Positions 43,544 through 51,881 of a DNA stretch of 64,000 bases are shown here, one piece after another. The DNA lies in NCBI RefSeq assembly GCF_019049245.1, contig NZ_JAGMUK010000088.1, forward strand, positions 1 to 64,000. The letters are read 5' to 3'. The position numbers and the translations under genes are program-made. The stretch comes from Streptomyces sp. AC555_RSS877 (lineage in GTDB: Bacteria; Actinomycetota; Actinomycetes; Streptomycetales; Streptomycetaceae). Within the stretch, counting starts at the first letter, position 1. The number at the start of each line of letters is the position of its first letter. The notes under the pieces are model-generated. The model was given only the letters and a program-made list of their open reading frames with translations, made no database searches and had not been told where the DNA came from.

Positions 43544-44587
43544 TTGGACGTGTTTGCGTGTGCCGGGTGTGGCACGGAGCTGACGGCGCCAGTGTCCCGA
43601 GTGGCCCTCCCGGTCCATACCCATCACGGGGGATGGGAGGAACTTCATCCTCCGCTGATGGAGCCCGCGACGTACGCCGTCGACCCCCGACCCACTGGAC
43701 CGCCGTGGCGGTTGTGGGAGGAGGTCGGAGAGGACGCGGCTGCCCGGCAGGGCGTGTACGCACCGGTGTACTCCGTCTCCTTCGGCGCGCGGAACAGGAT
43801 CGTCATCGCCCCCGGCGAATCCCGGTCCATGGCCCTGATACCCGAGAAGTGCGAGGGCTACTGCCAGGGGTTGGACGGCCGGGCCGGCCCCAACCTGGCG
43901 TGCGAGGGGTGCGGGCGGGCCGTGGCGACCCGCATGGACGACTGCGGACTGTGGCAGACGGTATGGCTGGAGCCCGGCACGGTCGTACGCCGCCCCTCAG
44001 GGCTCCCCGCCGGTCCGCCTCCCGACTGGGACGAGCTGGAGCGCGCCGAGCACCGCGTCCCTCCCGTCGAACCCGACGGGTCGTGGAGCCGTCGCTGGGA
44101 GGCGGCGGTCGGGGTCGCGCTGGCTCACCTCGTGGCGGCCACTGAGGACCGCCCCGTGACCCTTCCCGCCGGCCCCGTCACCGAGCTGCTCGGCCACGCC
44201 GTCGGCCGGTACCTGCCGGCCGGGCCCGATGCCCGTACCGTGGGGCTGGCCGGCCCCGGAATCCGCACGCCCCGGCCCCGTCCCGACGTCCTCCTCGTCC
44301 CCCGCCACCCCCTCACGGGCACACCCTGGCGCCCACCCGGCGACGACGCGGCCGTGGTGCCGCTGGACAGCGGGGTCTGGGCGTACCTCGCCCACCCGGG
44401 CGAGACCTCACCGATGCCCGCGAGGGGGGTGCTTCCGGACGGCGTCCTGCGCGACGACTATCCCCTGCCGCCGCGCCCCTGGCGCCCGCTGACGCCCCAC
44501 CACCGGGCCTTCGAGTACACCCTGGTCGGGCTGCCCGCCGTACGCGCCCCCCGGCTGCGCAGGTACCACGACGCGTACCGGTCGTGA
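43544..44587 (+). CDS. Hypothetical protein with zinc-ribbon-like Cys pairs
   Basis: A 347-residue cytosolic protein. FACAGCGTELTAPVSRVALP begins with a CxxC, and CEGYCQGLDGRAGPNLACEG with CGRAVATRMDDCGLW adds further Cys pairs about 100 residues on, a spacing compatible with a structural zinc site. The remainder (RRWEAAVGVALAHLVAATED, PDVLLVPRHPLTGTPWRP) has no recognised domain. Similar proteins recur in Streptomyces. A GGGGGAG stretch lies 5 bp before a TTG at 43544, which I take as start; GTG at 43550 is the alternative. Followed by a hairpin (44669-44683). Confidence 0.75.
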   Translation: MDVFACAGCGTELTAPVSRVALPVHTHHGGWEELHPPLMEPATYAVDPRPTGPPWRLWEEVGEDAAARQGVYAPVYSVSFGARNRIVIAPGESRSMALIPEKCEGYCQGLDGRAGPNLACEGCGRAVATRMDDCGLWQTVWLEPGTVVRRPSGLPAGPPPDWDELERAEHRVPPVEPDGSWSRRWEAAVGVALAHLVAATEDRPVTLPAGPVTELLGHAVGRYLPAGPDARTVGLAGPGIRTPRPRPDVLLVPRHPLTGTPWRPPGDDAAVVPLDSGVWAYLAHPGETSPMPARGVLPDGVLRDDYPLPPRPWRPLTPHHRAFEYTLVGLPAVRAPRLRRYHDAYRS

Positions 44588-44668
44588 ACGCCTGACCGGG
44601 CGTCTACGGCACCGCGATCGCAGCGGTCCGCTCATCCTTCGGTTCGGATCTCAGGTCTCTTTGATCCG

Positions 44669-44683
44669 CCAGGAACTTCCTGG
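44669..44683 (+). terminator. Short hairpin after the hypothetical gene
   Basis: CCAGGA-ACT-TCCTGG (44669-44683), a perfect 6-bp stem with 3-nt loop followed by TCTTTCCC, 82 bp past the stop at 44587. Consistent with a weak intrinsic terminator. Confidence 0.5.
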
Positions 44684-44869
44684 TCTTTCCCGCAAGACGG
44701 GGGATGGGGTTCTTCGGTGAGCGTTGCCGCTCAGAGGGGTCGGTGTACGGGGACACGGAACCGGAAGAACTACTCCGGCAAGCACGTTGGACGCGGCGCC
44801 TACGCCGCGCTCGTCGCGGACCGGAACATCCTGCGTTTTTGCTCGGCCAGCCGGTTCAGGACCCGGCGA

Positions 44870-45217
44870 TCACGAGGTCCTCGGCCGGGGATGGCCTGGC
44901 GACGGCCGTGCGATCCGCAGCCGCTCGTCCCACCCCAGCCCGACCAGGAGTCCTGCCGCACTCGCGAAAACGGCCGCTCGGCTTGGGCGTCCTTCCGCCC
45001 GCTGTCGGGCGGCGGTGCCAACGCTGCCTCACCGTTCATGACCGGACCTCCTCGACAAGCGATCCCACCCGGTCGACTGCGGCCCGCAGGCGCTGCGGCG
45101 ACGGGTGTAATGGTGGGCTCGGGTATGGAACTCCCGGAATACCCCCCTCGACCCGTCGGGAAGCGGCGAGAGAGCCTCGCGTAGGTCTTCAAGCCGGCGG
45201 TAGTGGAGGGCGCTCAT
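44870..45217 (-). pseudogene. Degenerate minus-strand coding region
   Basis: From ATG 45217 the minus strand reads MSALHYRRLEDLREALSPLP DGS, and a second frame then gives SPQRLRAAVDRVGSLVEEVR S with stop, whose TGA overlaps an ATG beginning MNGEAALAPPPDSGRKDAQA. A third frame continues as FASAAGLLVGLGWDERLRIA RPSP. The pieces look like two short coupled genes broken by indels. No family recognised. Confidence 0.4.
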
Positions 45218-45312
45218 CCCGGCTTCGCGGGACGCAGTGACATGGGCTGCGGTGTCGCATCTGCTGGGCGCGGGAGTCCGGATCCCGCATGATGCATGCC
45301 GCTGGGCCAGTG

Positions 45313-46782
45313 TCAGCCCGCCTTCGCGGCAGCATCGGGGACCTCCGCCGTCGACGCCGCAGCGTTGGCAGGCGCGGGGGCCGGCCGGGGCTGCTTCTTC
45401 AGGCCGAGTCCGATGAAGGCACCGGCGAGCGTCCCCATGGCGGCGACCCACCCTGCCATCCTTAGCCCACCGACCAGCTCCTGGGGGCCGGGGTTGTGGC
45501 CTGCGTGGGAGTTCGCCACCGCGACCAGGGCCGCGAGGCCGAGGGCGCCGCCGATCTGGCGGCACGTGGAGGCGAGCGCCGAGGCGACCCCCTGCTGGGC
45601 CGGTTCGGCCCCCGAGGACGCCACCGCGACGAAGAGCGACGGGAAGGCGAAGCCGCCGCCGGCGCCCCAGATCGCGATCCCCGGGAGCAGCGCCCAGTAG
45701 GAGCCGTGCGTGGACATGCCGGCGATGATCGCGGCCAGACCGACGGCGGTACCGACCGTGCCGAGGAAGAGCGTCGTACGGACGCCGAGCCGACCCAGCA
45801 CCCGGGCATTGAGCTTCATCGCCACCACCATGCAGATCAAGGTCGGCGGCAGGAACGCGACGCCGGCGGCGAGCGGGCCGTAGGTGAGCACCGTCTGCAG
45901 GTAGGTGGTGAGCAGGTAGTACGTACCGCCCAGGGAGGCCTGGAAGACGATCAACGCCAGCATGGGGACGGTCAGGCCCCGCAGGCGGAACAGCTTCAGC
46001 GGCACCAACGGGTCGGCGGAGCGCTTCTCGATCAGCACGAAGACTGCCAGCAGCAGCGCGCCGGCCGCCAGGGCACCGACGCCCTCGATCGAGCCCCAGC
46101 CCTTGGCCGGACCACTGACCAGGCCGAACACCAGCAGCGTCGAACCGATCGTGGCGACCACGGCCCCGCCGGCGTCGAAGCTGCGGCCGGTGCCGAGCGG
46201 GCGGTCGGGCGGCAGGATCCGGGTGGCGGCGAACGCCGTGATCAGTGCGAGCGGGACGTTGACGAAGAAGACCCAGCTCCAGCCCAAGGCACCGGTCAGC
46301 ACGCCGCCGAGCAGCGAGCCCGCGGCCAGGCCCGCGCTGCCCATGGCGCCCCAGACGGACGTGGCCCGGTTGCGTTCGGGGCCCGGGGCGAAGGTGGTGA
46401 AGATGAGCATCAGCGTCGCCGGCGTCAGCAGGGCACCGCCCACGCCCTGGATCGCGCGAGCGGCCACCAGGAGTCCGGCGTTGTTCGCGAGTCCGCCGAC
46501 GAGAGAGGAGAACGCGTAGATGACCAGACCGGTGACCAGCATGCGCCGCGGGCCGATCCGGTCGGCCGCACGGCCTCCGAACAACAGCAGCCCGCCGAGC
46601 GCGACCGCGTAGGCGCTGACGACCCACTGCAGCGACTGTGCGGAGAAGCCGAGCTGGCTGCCGATGTCCGGCAGCGCCACATAGACGATGTTGTAGTCGA
46701 TGGTGACGATGAACTGGGTGAACGCCAGCAGGGCGAGCGTGTACCCGGCCCACCGTGGCGATCGGGAGTCTGAGGTGGCCAT
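45313..46782 (-). CDS. MFS multidrug-type transporter (DHA2 / EmrB-QacA family)
   Basis: A 489-residue 14-helix drug:H+ antiporter. TM1 LALLAFTQFIVTIDYNIVYV ALPDIG carries motif D1 (ALPxIG), RAADRIGPRRMLVTGLVIYA is motif A, ARAIQGVGGALLTPATLMLI motif B, and LLGGVLTGALGWSWVFFVNV PLAL motif C of the 14-TMS family. Such proteins export antibiotics or toxic compounds. The ATG at 46782 has GAAGGAAGAAG upstream. It is divergent from the biosynthetic operon at 47339, and a near-identical 22-bp motif lies in front of both, so export of the cluster product (self-resistance) is the likely role. Confidence 0.92.
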   Translation of the reverse strand: MATSDSRSPRWAGYTLALLAFTQFIVTIDYNIVYVALPDIGSQLGFSAQSLQWVVSAYAVALGGLLLFGGRAADRIGPRRMLVTGLVIYAFSSLVGGLANNAGLLVAARAIQGVGGALLTPATLMLIFTTFAPGPERNRATSVWGAMGSAGLAAGSLLGGVLTGALGWSWVFFVNVPLALITAFAATRILPPDRPLGTGRSFDAGGAVVATIGSTLLVFGLVSGPAKGWGSIEGVGALAAGALLLAVFVLIEKRSADPLVPLKLFRLRGLTVPMLALIVFQASLGGTYYLLTTYLQTVLTYGPLAAGVAFLPPTLICMVVAMKLNARVLGRLGVRTTLFLGTVGTAVGLAAIIAGMSTHGSYWALLPGIAIWGAGGGFAFPSLFVAVASSGAEPAQQGVASALASTCRQIGGALGLAALVAVANSHAGHNPGPQELVGGLRMAGWVAAMGTLAGAFIGLGLKKQPRPAPAPANAAASTAEVPDAAAKAG

Positions 46783-46849
46783 GGTGTGGCTTCTTCCTTC
46801 GGGGTGAGCGGGGCGGTGGCCGCCCGAGGGGGGTTCCGCGGCAAGAATA

Positions 46850-46871
46850 ATACGTTCGTGAAGGTATGTAA
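46850..46871 (-). promoter_or_regulatory. Operator/promoter motif of the MFS exporter
   Basis: Minus strand reads TTACATACCT, then TCACGAACGTAT. It matches the motif before the KAS III operon (47119-47140) at 18 of 22 positions. TTACAT could be the -35, and TATTCT 16 bp on a -10, which puts the conserved dyad in the promoter spacer, a repressor-type arrangement. Confidence 0.75.
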
Positions 46872-47118
46872 ATCCGGACGGAAGCAGAGATCGGTCAACT
46901 GCACACGGATGTCGTGCAGTTGAGTTCCGCCTCTGCGACTGCGGCGCGACGCAGCCGACCTCTCGACGATCACGCGGGCGCGTCGGCGCCCATGTGCAAC
47001 TGAGGACCGTCCTCACTTGCACAACGGGCCACCACCCTTGTGGCACAGGCAACGCAGGCAGTGCCCACAAGCTCGACCCGCCCCGGTGATCGCTCACGGG
47101 CACCGCACTCTGCCGCAG
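46872..47118. other. Divergent intergenic region between exporter and operon
   Basis: No gene visible. The interval separates the two operator copies; nothing else stands out. Confidence 0.5.
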
Positions 47119-47141
47119 TTACATACCTCTGCGAAGGTATG
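47119..47141 (+). promoter_or_regulatory. Operator/promoter motif of the biosynthetic operon
   Basis: TTACATACCT, then CTGCGAAGGTATG. It contains a perfect inverted repeat CATACCT (47122-47128) and AGGTATG (47135-47141) around 6 nt. The same motif precedes the divergent MFS gene. It lies 198 bp before the first gene of the operon, leaving a long leader. Confidence 0.75.
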
Positions 47142-47338
47142 CGATTGTGGGCGGGAAGCCACTGGTGGCCCAGTGCGCCAGTGTCCGCTCCCGACGGTGG
47201 ACACCTGCGTAACGCACTGCGCCTGGTACGGCGCGCCCCTCTTCCCCGGCCGGGCGAACTGCCGAGCACTCCCCCGGCCCCACTCGTCGGCCGGTGACCC
47301 GCACTCCCTACGGATCCCGAGCTTTCGAAGGAGCCTGC

Positions 47339-48409
47339 ATGAAATTCGGAGACGATCTGCGGATCAAGACCGTGACCGCGTGGTTTCCACCAGACCGCGA
47401 GCACGTCGAGGACGCCGTGGCGGCGGGGAAGCTGACCGACTCGGACGCGGAGCGGCTCGGCGTCAGCCATCTGCCGTTCTCGGCCACCCTGTCCGCTCCC
47501 GAGATGGCGGCGGAGGCCGGCCGTGCCGCGATAAGCCGGGCGGGCTGGAGCCCGTCCGACATCGGCCTGGTCCTGCACACCTGGATCTACCACCAAGGCC
47601 ATGACATGTGGTCGCCGCCGCACTACGTGGCCCACGCGGTGGGCGCCGGCAATGCCACGCCCTACGGCGTTCAACAGGGCTGCAACGCGGGCGCGTTGGC
47701 CCTGCAACTGGCCGCGATGCACTTGGACGCAGACGCCGGACTCGGTGCCGTGCTCGTCACGACGGGCGACCGATTCTGCCCGCCCGGTATGGACCGCTGG
47801 ACCTCCGACTACGGGCTCGGCTTCGGTGACGCGGGGACCGCGGCCCTGGTGCACCGCGGCGGCGCGGGACCCGACGACTACGCCCTGCTGTCCCTGGCCA
47901 CCGCGACCGACGCCCAGTTCGAGCTGATGATGCGGCACGGCAACGACTTCAGCCCTGCTCCCATGTGGCACGACGGGTTCATCGACCTGCGCACTCCCAA
48001 GAAGTCCTATCTGGCGGAGCACGGCAGGACGAAGTTCGAGACCATCGCCGGCCAGAACATCCGCAAGGTGATCGCGGACAGCCTGCACGACGCGGGGATG
48101 GCGACCGACGACCCGCGGATCAAGTACATCGCGCTGCCGCGGCTCGGGGCGAGCCTGCTGGACTCCATCTACGGCCCGGTGCTCGACGAGCTGCTCAAGG
48201 CCGAGGCCCTGCGGTTCGGCTCCGCCACCGGCCACCTGGGATGCGGGGACTTCCTGGCGAACCTGGCCGACATGCGGGACCGAGTGCCGCTCGAGCCTGG
48301 CGATGTCGCGTTGGTGATCAGCGGCGGGGCGGCCTGGACCTGGGCCTGCGCCGTCGTCCAGGTGCCGCAGGAGACACCGCGGGACGACGCTCCGGCGAAG
48401 GACGTGTGA
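47339..48409 (+). CDS. KAS III-family protein with altered active site (acyltransferase-like)
   Basis: A 356-residue thiolase-fold protein of the ketoacyl-ACP synthase III family. The nucleophile is Cys115 in YGVQQGCNAGALALQLAA. The usual HQAN box is replaced by KYIALPRLGASLLDSIYG, and the usual GNTS Asn position by SATGHLGCGDF, offering His299 instead. This C-H pattern without the FabH His/Asn pair resembles family members that transfer or prime acyl groups (DpsC- or CerJ-like) rather than condense with decarboxylation; this is inference. GAAGGAG lies just before the ATG at 47339. First gene of the operon, overlapping the canonical KAS III gene (TGATG). Confidence 0.85.
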   Translation: MKFGDDLRIKTVTAWFPPDREHVEDAVAAGKLTDSDAERLGVSHLPFSATLSAPEMAAEAGRAAISRAGWSPSDIGLVLHTWIYHQGHDMWSPPHYVAHAVGAGNATPYGVQQGCNAGALALQLAAMHLDADAGLGAVLVTTGDRFCPPGMDRWTSDYGLGFGDAGTAALVHRGGAGPDDYALLSLATATDAQFELMMRHGNDFSPAPMWHDGFIDLRTPKKSYLAEHGRTKFETIAGQNIRKVIADSLHDAGMATDDPRIKYIALPRLGASLLDSIYGPVLDELLKAEALRFGSATGHLGCGDFLANLADMRDRVPLEPGDVALVISGGAAWTWACAVVQVPQETPRDDAPAKDV

Positions 48410-49401
48410 TGGGCTTCGGATTCCTCGGCCTCGGCGGCCACGTGCCGCCGCTGGTCATAGACAACACGCAGGTCGCCGAGTGGACGGGCGCGGAGGAGAG
48501 CTGGATCGTCGAGCGGACCGGCATCCTGGAGCGCAGGTACCGGGAGCCCGGCACCGTCACCTCCGATCTGGCGCTGCACGCCGCGCGCGAGGCGCTGGGC
48601 ACACTGCCGGAGGCGGCGGCACGGCTCGGTGTGATGATCGTGGCCACCTCGACGCCGGACCAGCCGCAGCCCTCCACCGGGGCGATCCTTCAGAACAAGC
48701 TGGGCCTGTCCGGCGTCCCGGCGTTCGACGTCAATGCGGTGTGCTCGGGCTTCCTCTACGCGCTGGCGGTCGCCGACTCGATGCTCTCGGCGCGGCTGGC
48801 CTCAGGGGGCGGCGACCACGCCCTGGTGGTCGGCACCGACATGTACTCCTCGCTGATGAACCGCTCCGACCGGCGCACCGTCAGCCTCTTCGGCGACGGG
48901 GCCGGTGCGGTGCTGCTCGGCCCGGTGCCCGATGGATACGGCGTACTGGGCTGGCGGCTGGTCGCCCACGGCGAACACCGCGAGTTGGTCGAGGTGCCCG
49001 CCGGCGGCACCCGCACGCCGCTGGATGACCGCAGCCGGGAGGCAGGCGAGCACCTGTTCCGCATGCGGGGCCGCGAGGTGCGCGAGTACGCGCTGGGTGT
49101 GCTGCCCAAAGTCATCGGCGAGGCGCTCGACTCGGCCGGGATCCGGCTGGCGGACGTGGACCGCTTCATCCTGCACCAGGCCAACACCCGCCTGGTGGAG
49201 GCGTGTACGCGCGAACTCGGCGTCGACCCCGACCGGGTGCCCCTGACCGCACCGCGGTTCGGCAACACCGCCACGGCCTCCATCCCCCTCACCCTGCGCG
49301 CGGAGAACGAACTGCGGCCGTTCAGGCGGGGCGAGCGCCTGGTGCTGGCCGGAGTGGGCGGCGGCATGACGGCGGGGGCCGTGGTCGTCCGCTGGTACTG
49401 A
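48409..49401 (+). CDS. Ketoacyl-ACP synthase III (FabH-like), canonical triad
   Basis: A 330-residue KAS III with the full catalytic set: Cys112 in FDVNAVCSGFLYALAVADS, His256 in DRFILHQANTRLVEACTREL, Asn286 in RFGNTATASIPLTL. N-terminal IVERTGILERRY and TSDLALHAAREAL fit FabH. It should condense an acyl-CoA starter with malonyl-ACP or act as a priming synthase. In this setting it probably uses a CoA thioester made by the operon's ligase, oxygenase and hydratase. Start ATG overlaps the previous stop. No acyl carrier protein gene is visible in the window, so the extender partner must come from primary metabolism or outside. Confidence 0.92.
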   Translation: MGFGFLGLGGHVPPLVIDNTQVAEWTGAEESWIVERTGILERRYREPGTVTSDLALHAAREALGTLPEAAARLGVMIVATSTPDQPQPSTGAILQNKLGLSGVPAFDVNAVCSGFLYALAVADSMLSARLASGGGDHALVVGTDMYSSLMNRSDRRTVSLFGDGAGAVLLGPVPDGYGVLGWRLVAHGEHRELVEVPAGGTRTPLDDRSREAGEHLFRMRGREVREYALGVLPKVIGEALDSAGIRLADVDRFILHQANTRLVEACTRELGVDPDRVPLTAPRFGNTATASIPLTLRAENELRPFRRGERLVLAGVGGGMTAGAVVVRWY

Positions 49402-49456
49402 GCCCTCCCCCGCGACACCGCTGCAAACCATGCAAGCGCTGCGAAAGGAACGAGAC

Positions 49457-50344
49457 ATGCCGACAGCGACAGCGGCGGGACTCCGCCGCTACGAACTGTG
49501 GGACCCGATGCCCGACGAGGTACGGGAGGGCGCAAGGCGGTTCGCCACCGTACAGGCCCTCAACGAGCTGGTGGGCGTGCTGCCGTTCGCCGAGTGGCTG
49601 GACCGCGCGCCCAGCTGCACCAGGCGGCAGATGCTGATGGCCAAGGTCCAGGACGAGGTGGGCCACGGACACGTGGCCGCTCGGGTCGCCGAGGACCTGG
49701 GGATGCCTCGCGAGCGAATCCTCCTGGACTACCTGGAGGGTCGCTCGAAGGTACACAACATCTTCCACTACTCCTTCGCGTCCTGGGAGGAGTTCGGCCC
49801 GGGGCTGCTCCTGATGAACTCGGCGGCGATCCTGCAGTTCCGGTCACTGATGAAGGGCGTGTACCTGCCCTACGCCCGGGCGCTGCGCAAGATCGAGCGC
49901 GAGGAGTCCTTCCACTACCAGCACGCCCTGGACCTGACCCACGAGGTGCTGACGCACGGAGACGCCGACCAGCGCCGCCGGGTGCAGGAAGGGTTCGAGA
50001 TGTGGCTGCCGCGGGTGCTCGCGTACCTCGGGCCGCCGGACACCGAGACACTGCACGCCAATCGCATGCACCAGATCGGTCTGAAGCCCGACGGCAACGA
50101 CGAGCTGCGCCAGGCCTGGCTCAGCAAGATCATTCCGGTCTTCCAGAAGGTCGGCGTGCACGTGGACCCCGCTCTGGCGCGTCAACTGCCCTCGGGCGAG
50201 TGGGAGTTCGCAATGCCCGACTGGGCAGAGGTGAAGAAGGTCATCGCGAACGGCGGCCCGGCGTCGCAGCGCCGGCTGGACTGGGTGCGCGGCGCGCTGG
50301 ACCGCAACACGCGATACCGGCGCGCACTGCGGGGGGTGGCGTGA
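49457..50344 (+). CDS. paaA: Phenylacetyl-CoA epoxidase subunit A homologue (diiron catalytic subunit)
   Basis: A 295-residue PaaA-like bacterial multicomponent monooxygenase subunit. The diiron site is recognisable: Glu46 (PFAEWL), Glu67 and His70 (KVQDEVGHGHVAARVAEDLG), and Glu150/His153 (KIEREESFHYQHALDL). Canonical PaaA epoxidises the ring of phenylacetyl-CoA with O2 as part of PaaABCE. It is slightly shorter than E. coli PaaA (about 309). Here it follows two KAS III genes rather than a phenylacetate catabolic set, so the substrate may be a different aryl- or alkenoyl-CoA. AGGAACGAGAC precedes ATG 49457; its stop overlaps the PaaBC start. Confidence 0.92.
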   Translation: MPTATAAGLRRYELWDPMPDEVREGARRFATVQALNELVGVLPFAEWLDRAPSCTRRQMLMAKVQDEVGHGHVAARVAEDLGMPRERILLDYLEGRSKVHNIFHYSFASWEEFGPGLLLMNSAAILQFRSLMKGVYLPYARALRKIEREESFHYQHALDLTHEVLTHGDADQRRRVQEGFEMWLPRVLAYLGPPDTETLHANRMHQIGLKPDGNDELRQAWLSKIIPVFQKVGVHVDPALARQLPSGEWEFAMPDWAEVKKVIANGGPASQRRLDWVRGALDRNTRYRRALRGVA

Positions 50345-51393
50345 TGCCGCACGTTCCCACCGACACCGACGTCTACGAGGTGTTCGCGCAGACCGGCAGC
50401 GGCTCGCCGCTCAACCACGTCGGCTCCCTCGTCGCACCGCGCCGGGACGCCGCCTGGCACCTGGCCAAGGAGACCTACGGGCGCCGCGACGACCTCTCCC
50501 GGCTCTGGGTGGTACGGCGCACCGACCTGATCGTCTCCAGCGCCGGTGACCGCGACCTGCTCGCCGCCAAGACCCGGATGCCGCACCGCCAGCCCGGCTT
50601 CCCCACCACGCGCCGCCGCGACCGCTCCGCCGCCCCGGACACCGCCGCCCCGCAGCAGCGCCCCGAGGGCTCCGCTTCCGAGCGCGCCGACACCGTACGC
50701 GAGGCCGCCGACTCGGCCCTGACCGGGCTGTGGCTGGCGCTCGCCGACGACCTGTTCGTCCTGGGCAACCGGCTGGGCGCACGCATCGTCGACTACATCG
50801 ACCTGGAGGAGTCACTGGCGGTCGGCTCCATAGGGCAGGAGGCGCTGGCGCACGCCGAGACGGTCCTGGCGCTGCACGGATTCGACGAGTCGGCCGCCGA
50901 CGCCCACTTCTTCGAACGGCCGCAGGAGCAGTGGCAGGTGTCCCGGGTCATCGGCCGCCTCGGCGACTGGCCGTCCACCGTGGTGTGCGGGCTGGTGATC
51001 GCCGCGGCGGTCACCGTGCTCGCCGAGGAGCGCGCCGCGAAGGACCCCGCGATCGCGGCCATCCGCGACGAGCAACGGGTCCATCTGGACCACTGGCGGC
51101 GGTGGGCGCGAGCGCTGGCCGCCTGGCCCGAGACAGGTGAGGAGTTCACGCAGGCGTACGCCGAGGTGACGCGGTGCGCAGGCGACCTGCTGGGCGCCGA
51201 CCCGCACAACGCCGTGCCGGATGCGCTGCACGGGCGACTGGCCGCGCTGGTCGGCGACAGCGGCGGCCCCGGATCGCGCCTGCCGCACCTGCCGGTGCCG
51301 CGGGCCGCGGGGATGGGCGGCAGTGTCCTTGCCGACTGCCTCACGCGCGGCCGCCTCGTGCGCGAGCACTACGCCCCGGAGGTGTTCCTGTGA
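50344..51393 (+). CDS. PaaB-PaaC fusion protein (epoxidase structural subunits)
   Basis: A 349-residue single chain joining two normally separate epoxidase subunits. Residues 1-66 are PaaB (DVYEVFAQTGSGSPLNHVGS, LAKETYGRRDDLSRLWVVRR, DLIVSS). Residues ~67-118 are a Pro/Arg/Ala-rich linker. Residues ~120-349 are PaaC (LWLALADDLFVLGNRLGARI, SIGQEALAHAETVLALHGFD, FERPQEQWQVSRVIGRLGDW, IRDEQRVHLDHWRRWARALA). PaaC is the ferritin-like partner that stabilises PaaA and binds the CoA substrate; PaaB bridges A-C heterodimers. Fusion would fix their ratio at 1:1. Starts ATGA-overlapped with paaA and ends overlapping paaD. Confidence 0.88.
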   Translation: MPHVPTDTDVYEVFAQTGSGSPLNHVGSLVAPRRDAAWHLAKETYGRRDDLSRLWVVRRTDLIVSSAGDRDLLAAKTRMPHRQPGFPTTRRRDRSAAPDTAAPQQRPEGSASERADTVREAADSALTGLWLALADDLFVLGNRLGARIVDYIDLEESLAVGSIGQEALAHAETVLALHGFDESAADAHFFERPQEQWQVSRVIGRLGDWPSTVVCGLVIAAAVTVLAEERAAKDPAIAAIRDEQRVHLDHWRRWARALAAWPETGEEFTQAYAEVTRCAGDLLGADPHNAVPDALHGRLAALVGDSGGPGSRLPHLPVPRAAGMGGSVLADCLTRGRLVREHYAPEVFL

Positions 51394-51881
51394 GCCCCGA
51401 CCCGCTCACCAGCGTGGTCGCCGACGTGCGCGACCCGGAGATCGACGTGGGCCTGGGCGACCTCGGAGTGGTGCGCTCGGTGTCCAGGACCGACGACCGG
51501 ATCGTGGTCCACCTCGCCCCCACCCGGCTCAGCTGCCCCGCCCGCGGCGAGATCGCCAGGCGGGTGCGGTCCGCGCTCAACGACGCCGCGCCGGGGCACG
51601 GAATCGAGATCGTGTGGGAGCGCGGCACGTGGCAGCCCGCAGCGGTGAATTCCGCCGGCCGCGACGCCCTGCGCACCGCCGGGTACCGCGTGGCGGGCGA
51701 AGCTCCCCGGTGCCCGTACTGCGCCGGCGACGACGTCGTGCGGGCCGGCCGCTTCGGCGGCGCGGTGTGCAAGGTGCCCTACGACTGCCGCGGCTGCGGC
51801 TCGCCCTTCGATGTGATCGGTACGGCCGGCTGCTCCGCCGTGCTCCCCGTACCCGACGTCAGGCAAGGAGGAGCACGATGA
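51390..51881 (+). CDS. paaD: PaaD-like iron-sulfur/metal assembly protein
   Basis: A 163-residue PaaD homologue. N-terminal MIP18/DUF59 domain (VVADVRDPEIDVGLGDLGVV, HLAPTRLSCPARGEIARRVR) contains the conserved D-P-E and the reactive Cys region. The C-terminal extension has a four-Cys zinc ribbon (APRCPYCAGDD, PYDCRGCGSPFDVI) as in true PaaD. PaaD is needed to mature the epoxidase, probably by delivering Fe or Fe-S to the complex. GTG start at 51390 overlaps the preceding stop, and its own stop overlaps the SDR start. Confidence 0.92.
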   Translation: MSPDPLTSVVADVRDPEIDVGLGDLGVVRSVSRTDDRIVVHLAPTRLSCPARGEIARRVRSALNDAAPGHGIEIVWERGTWQPAAVNSAGRDALRTAGYRVAGEAPRCPYCAGDDVVRAGRFGGAVCKVPYDCRGCGSPFDVIGTAGCSAVLPVPDVRQGGAR

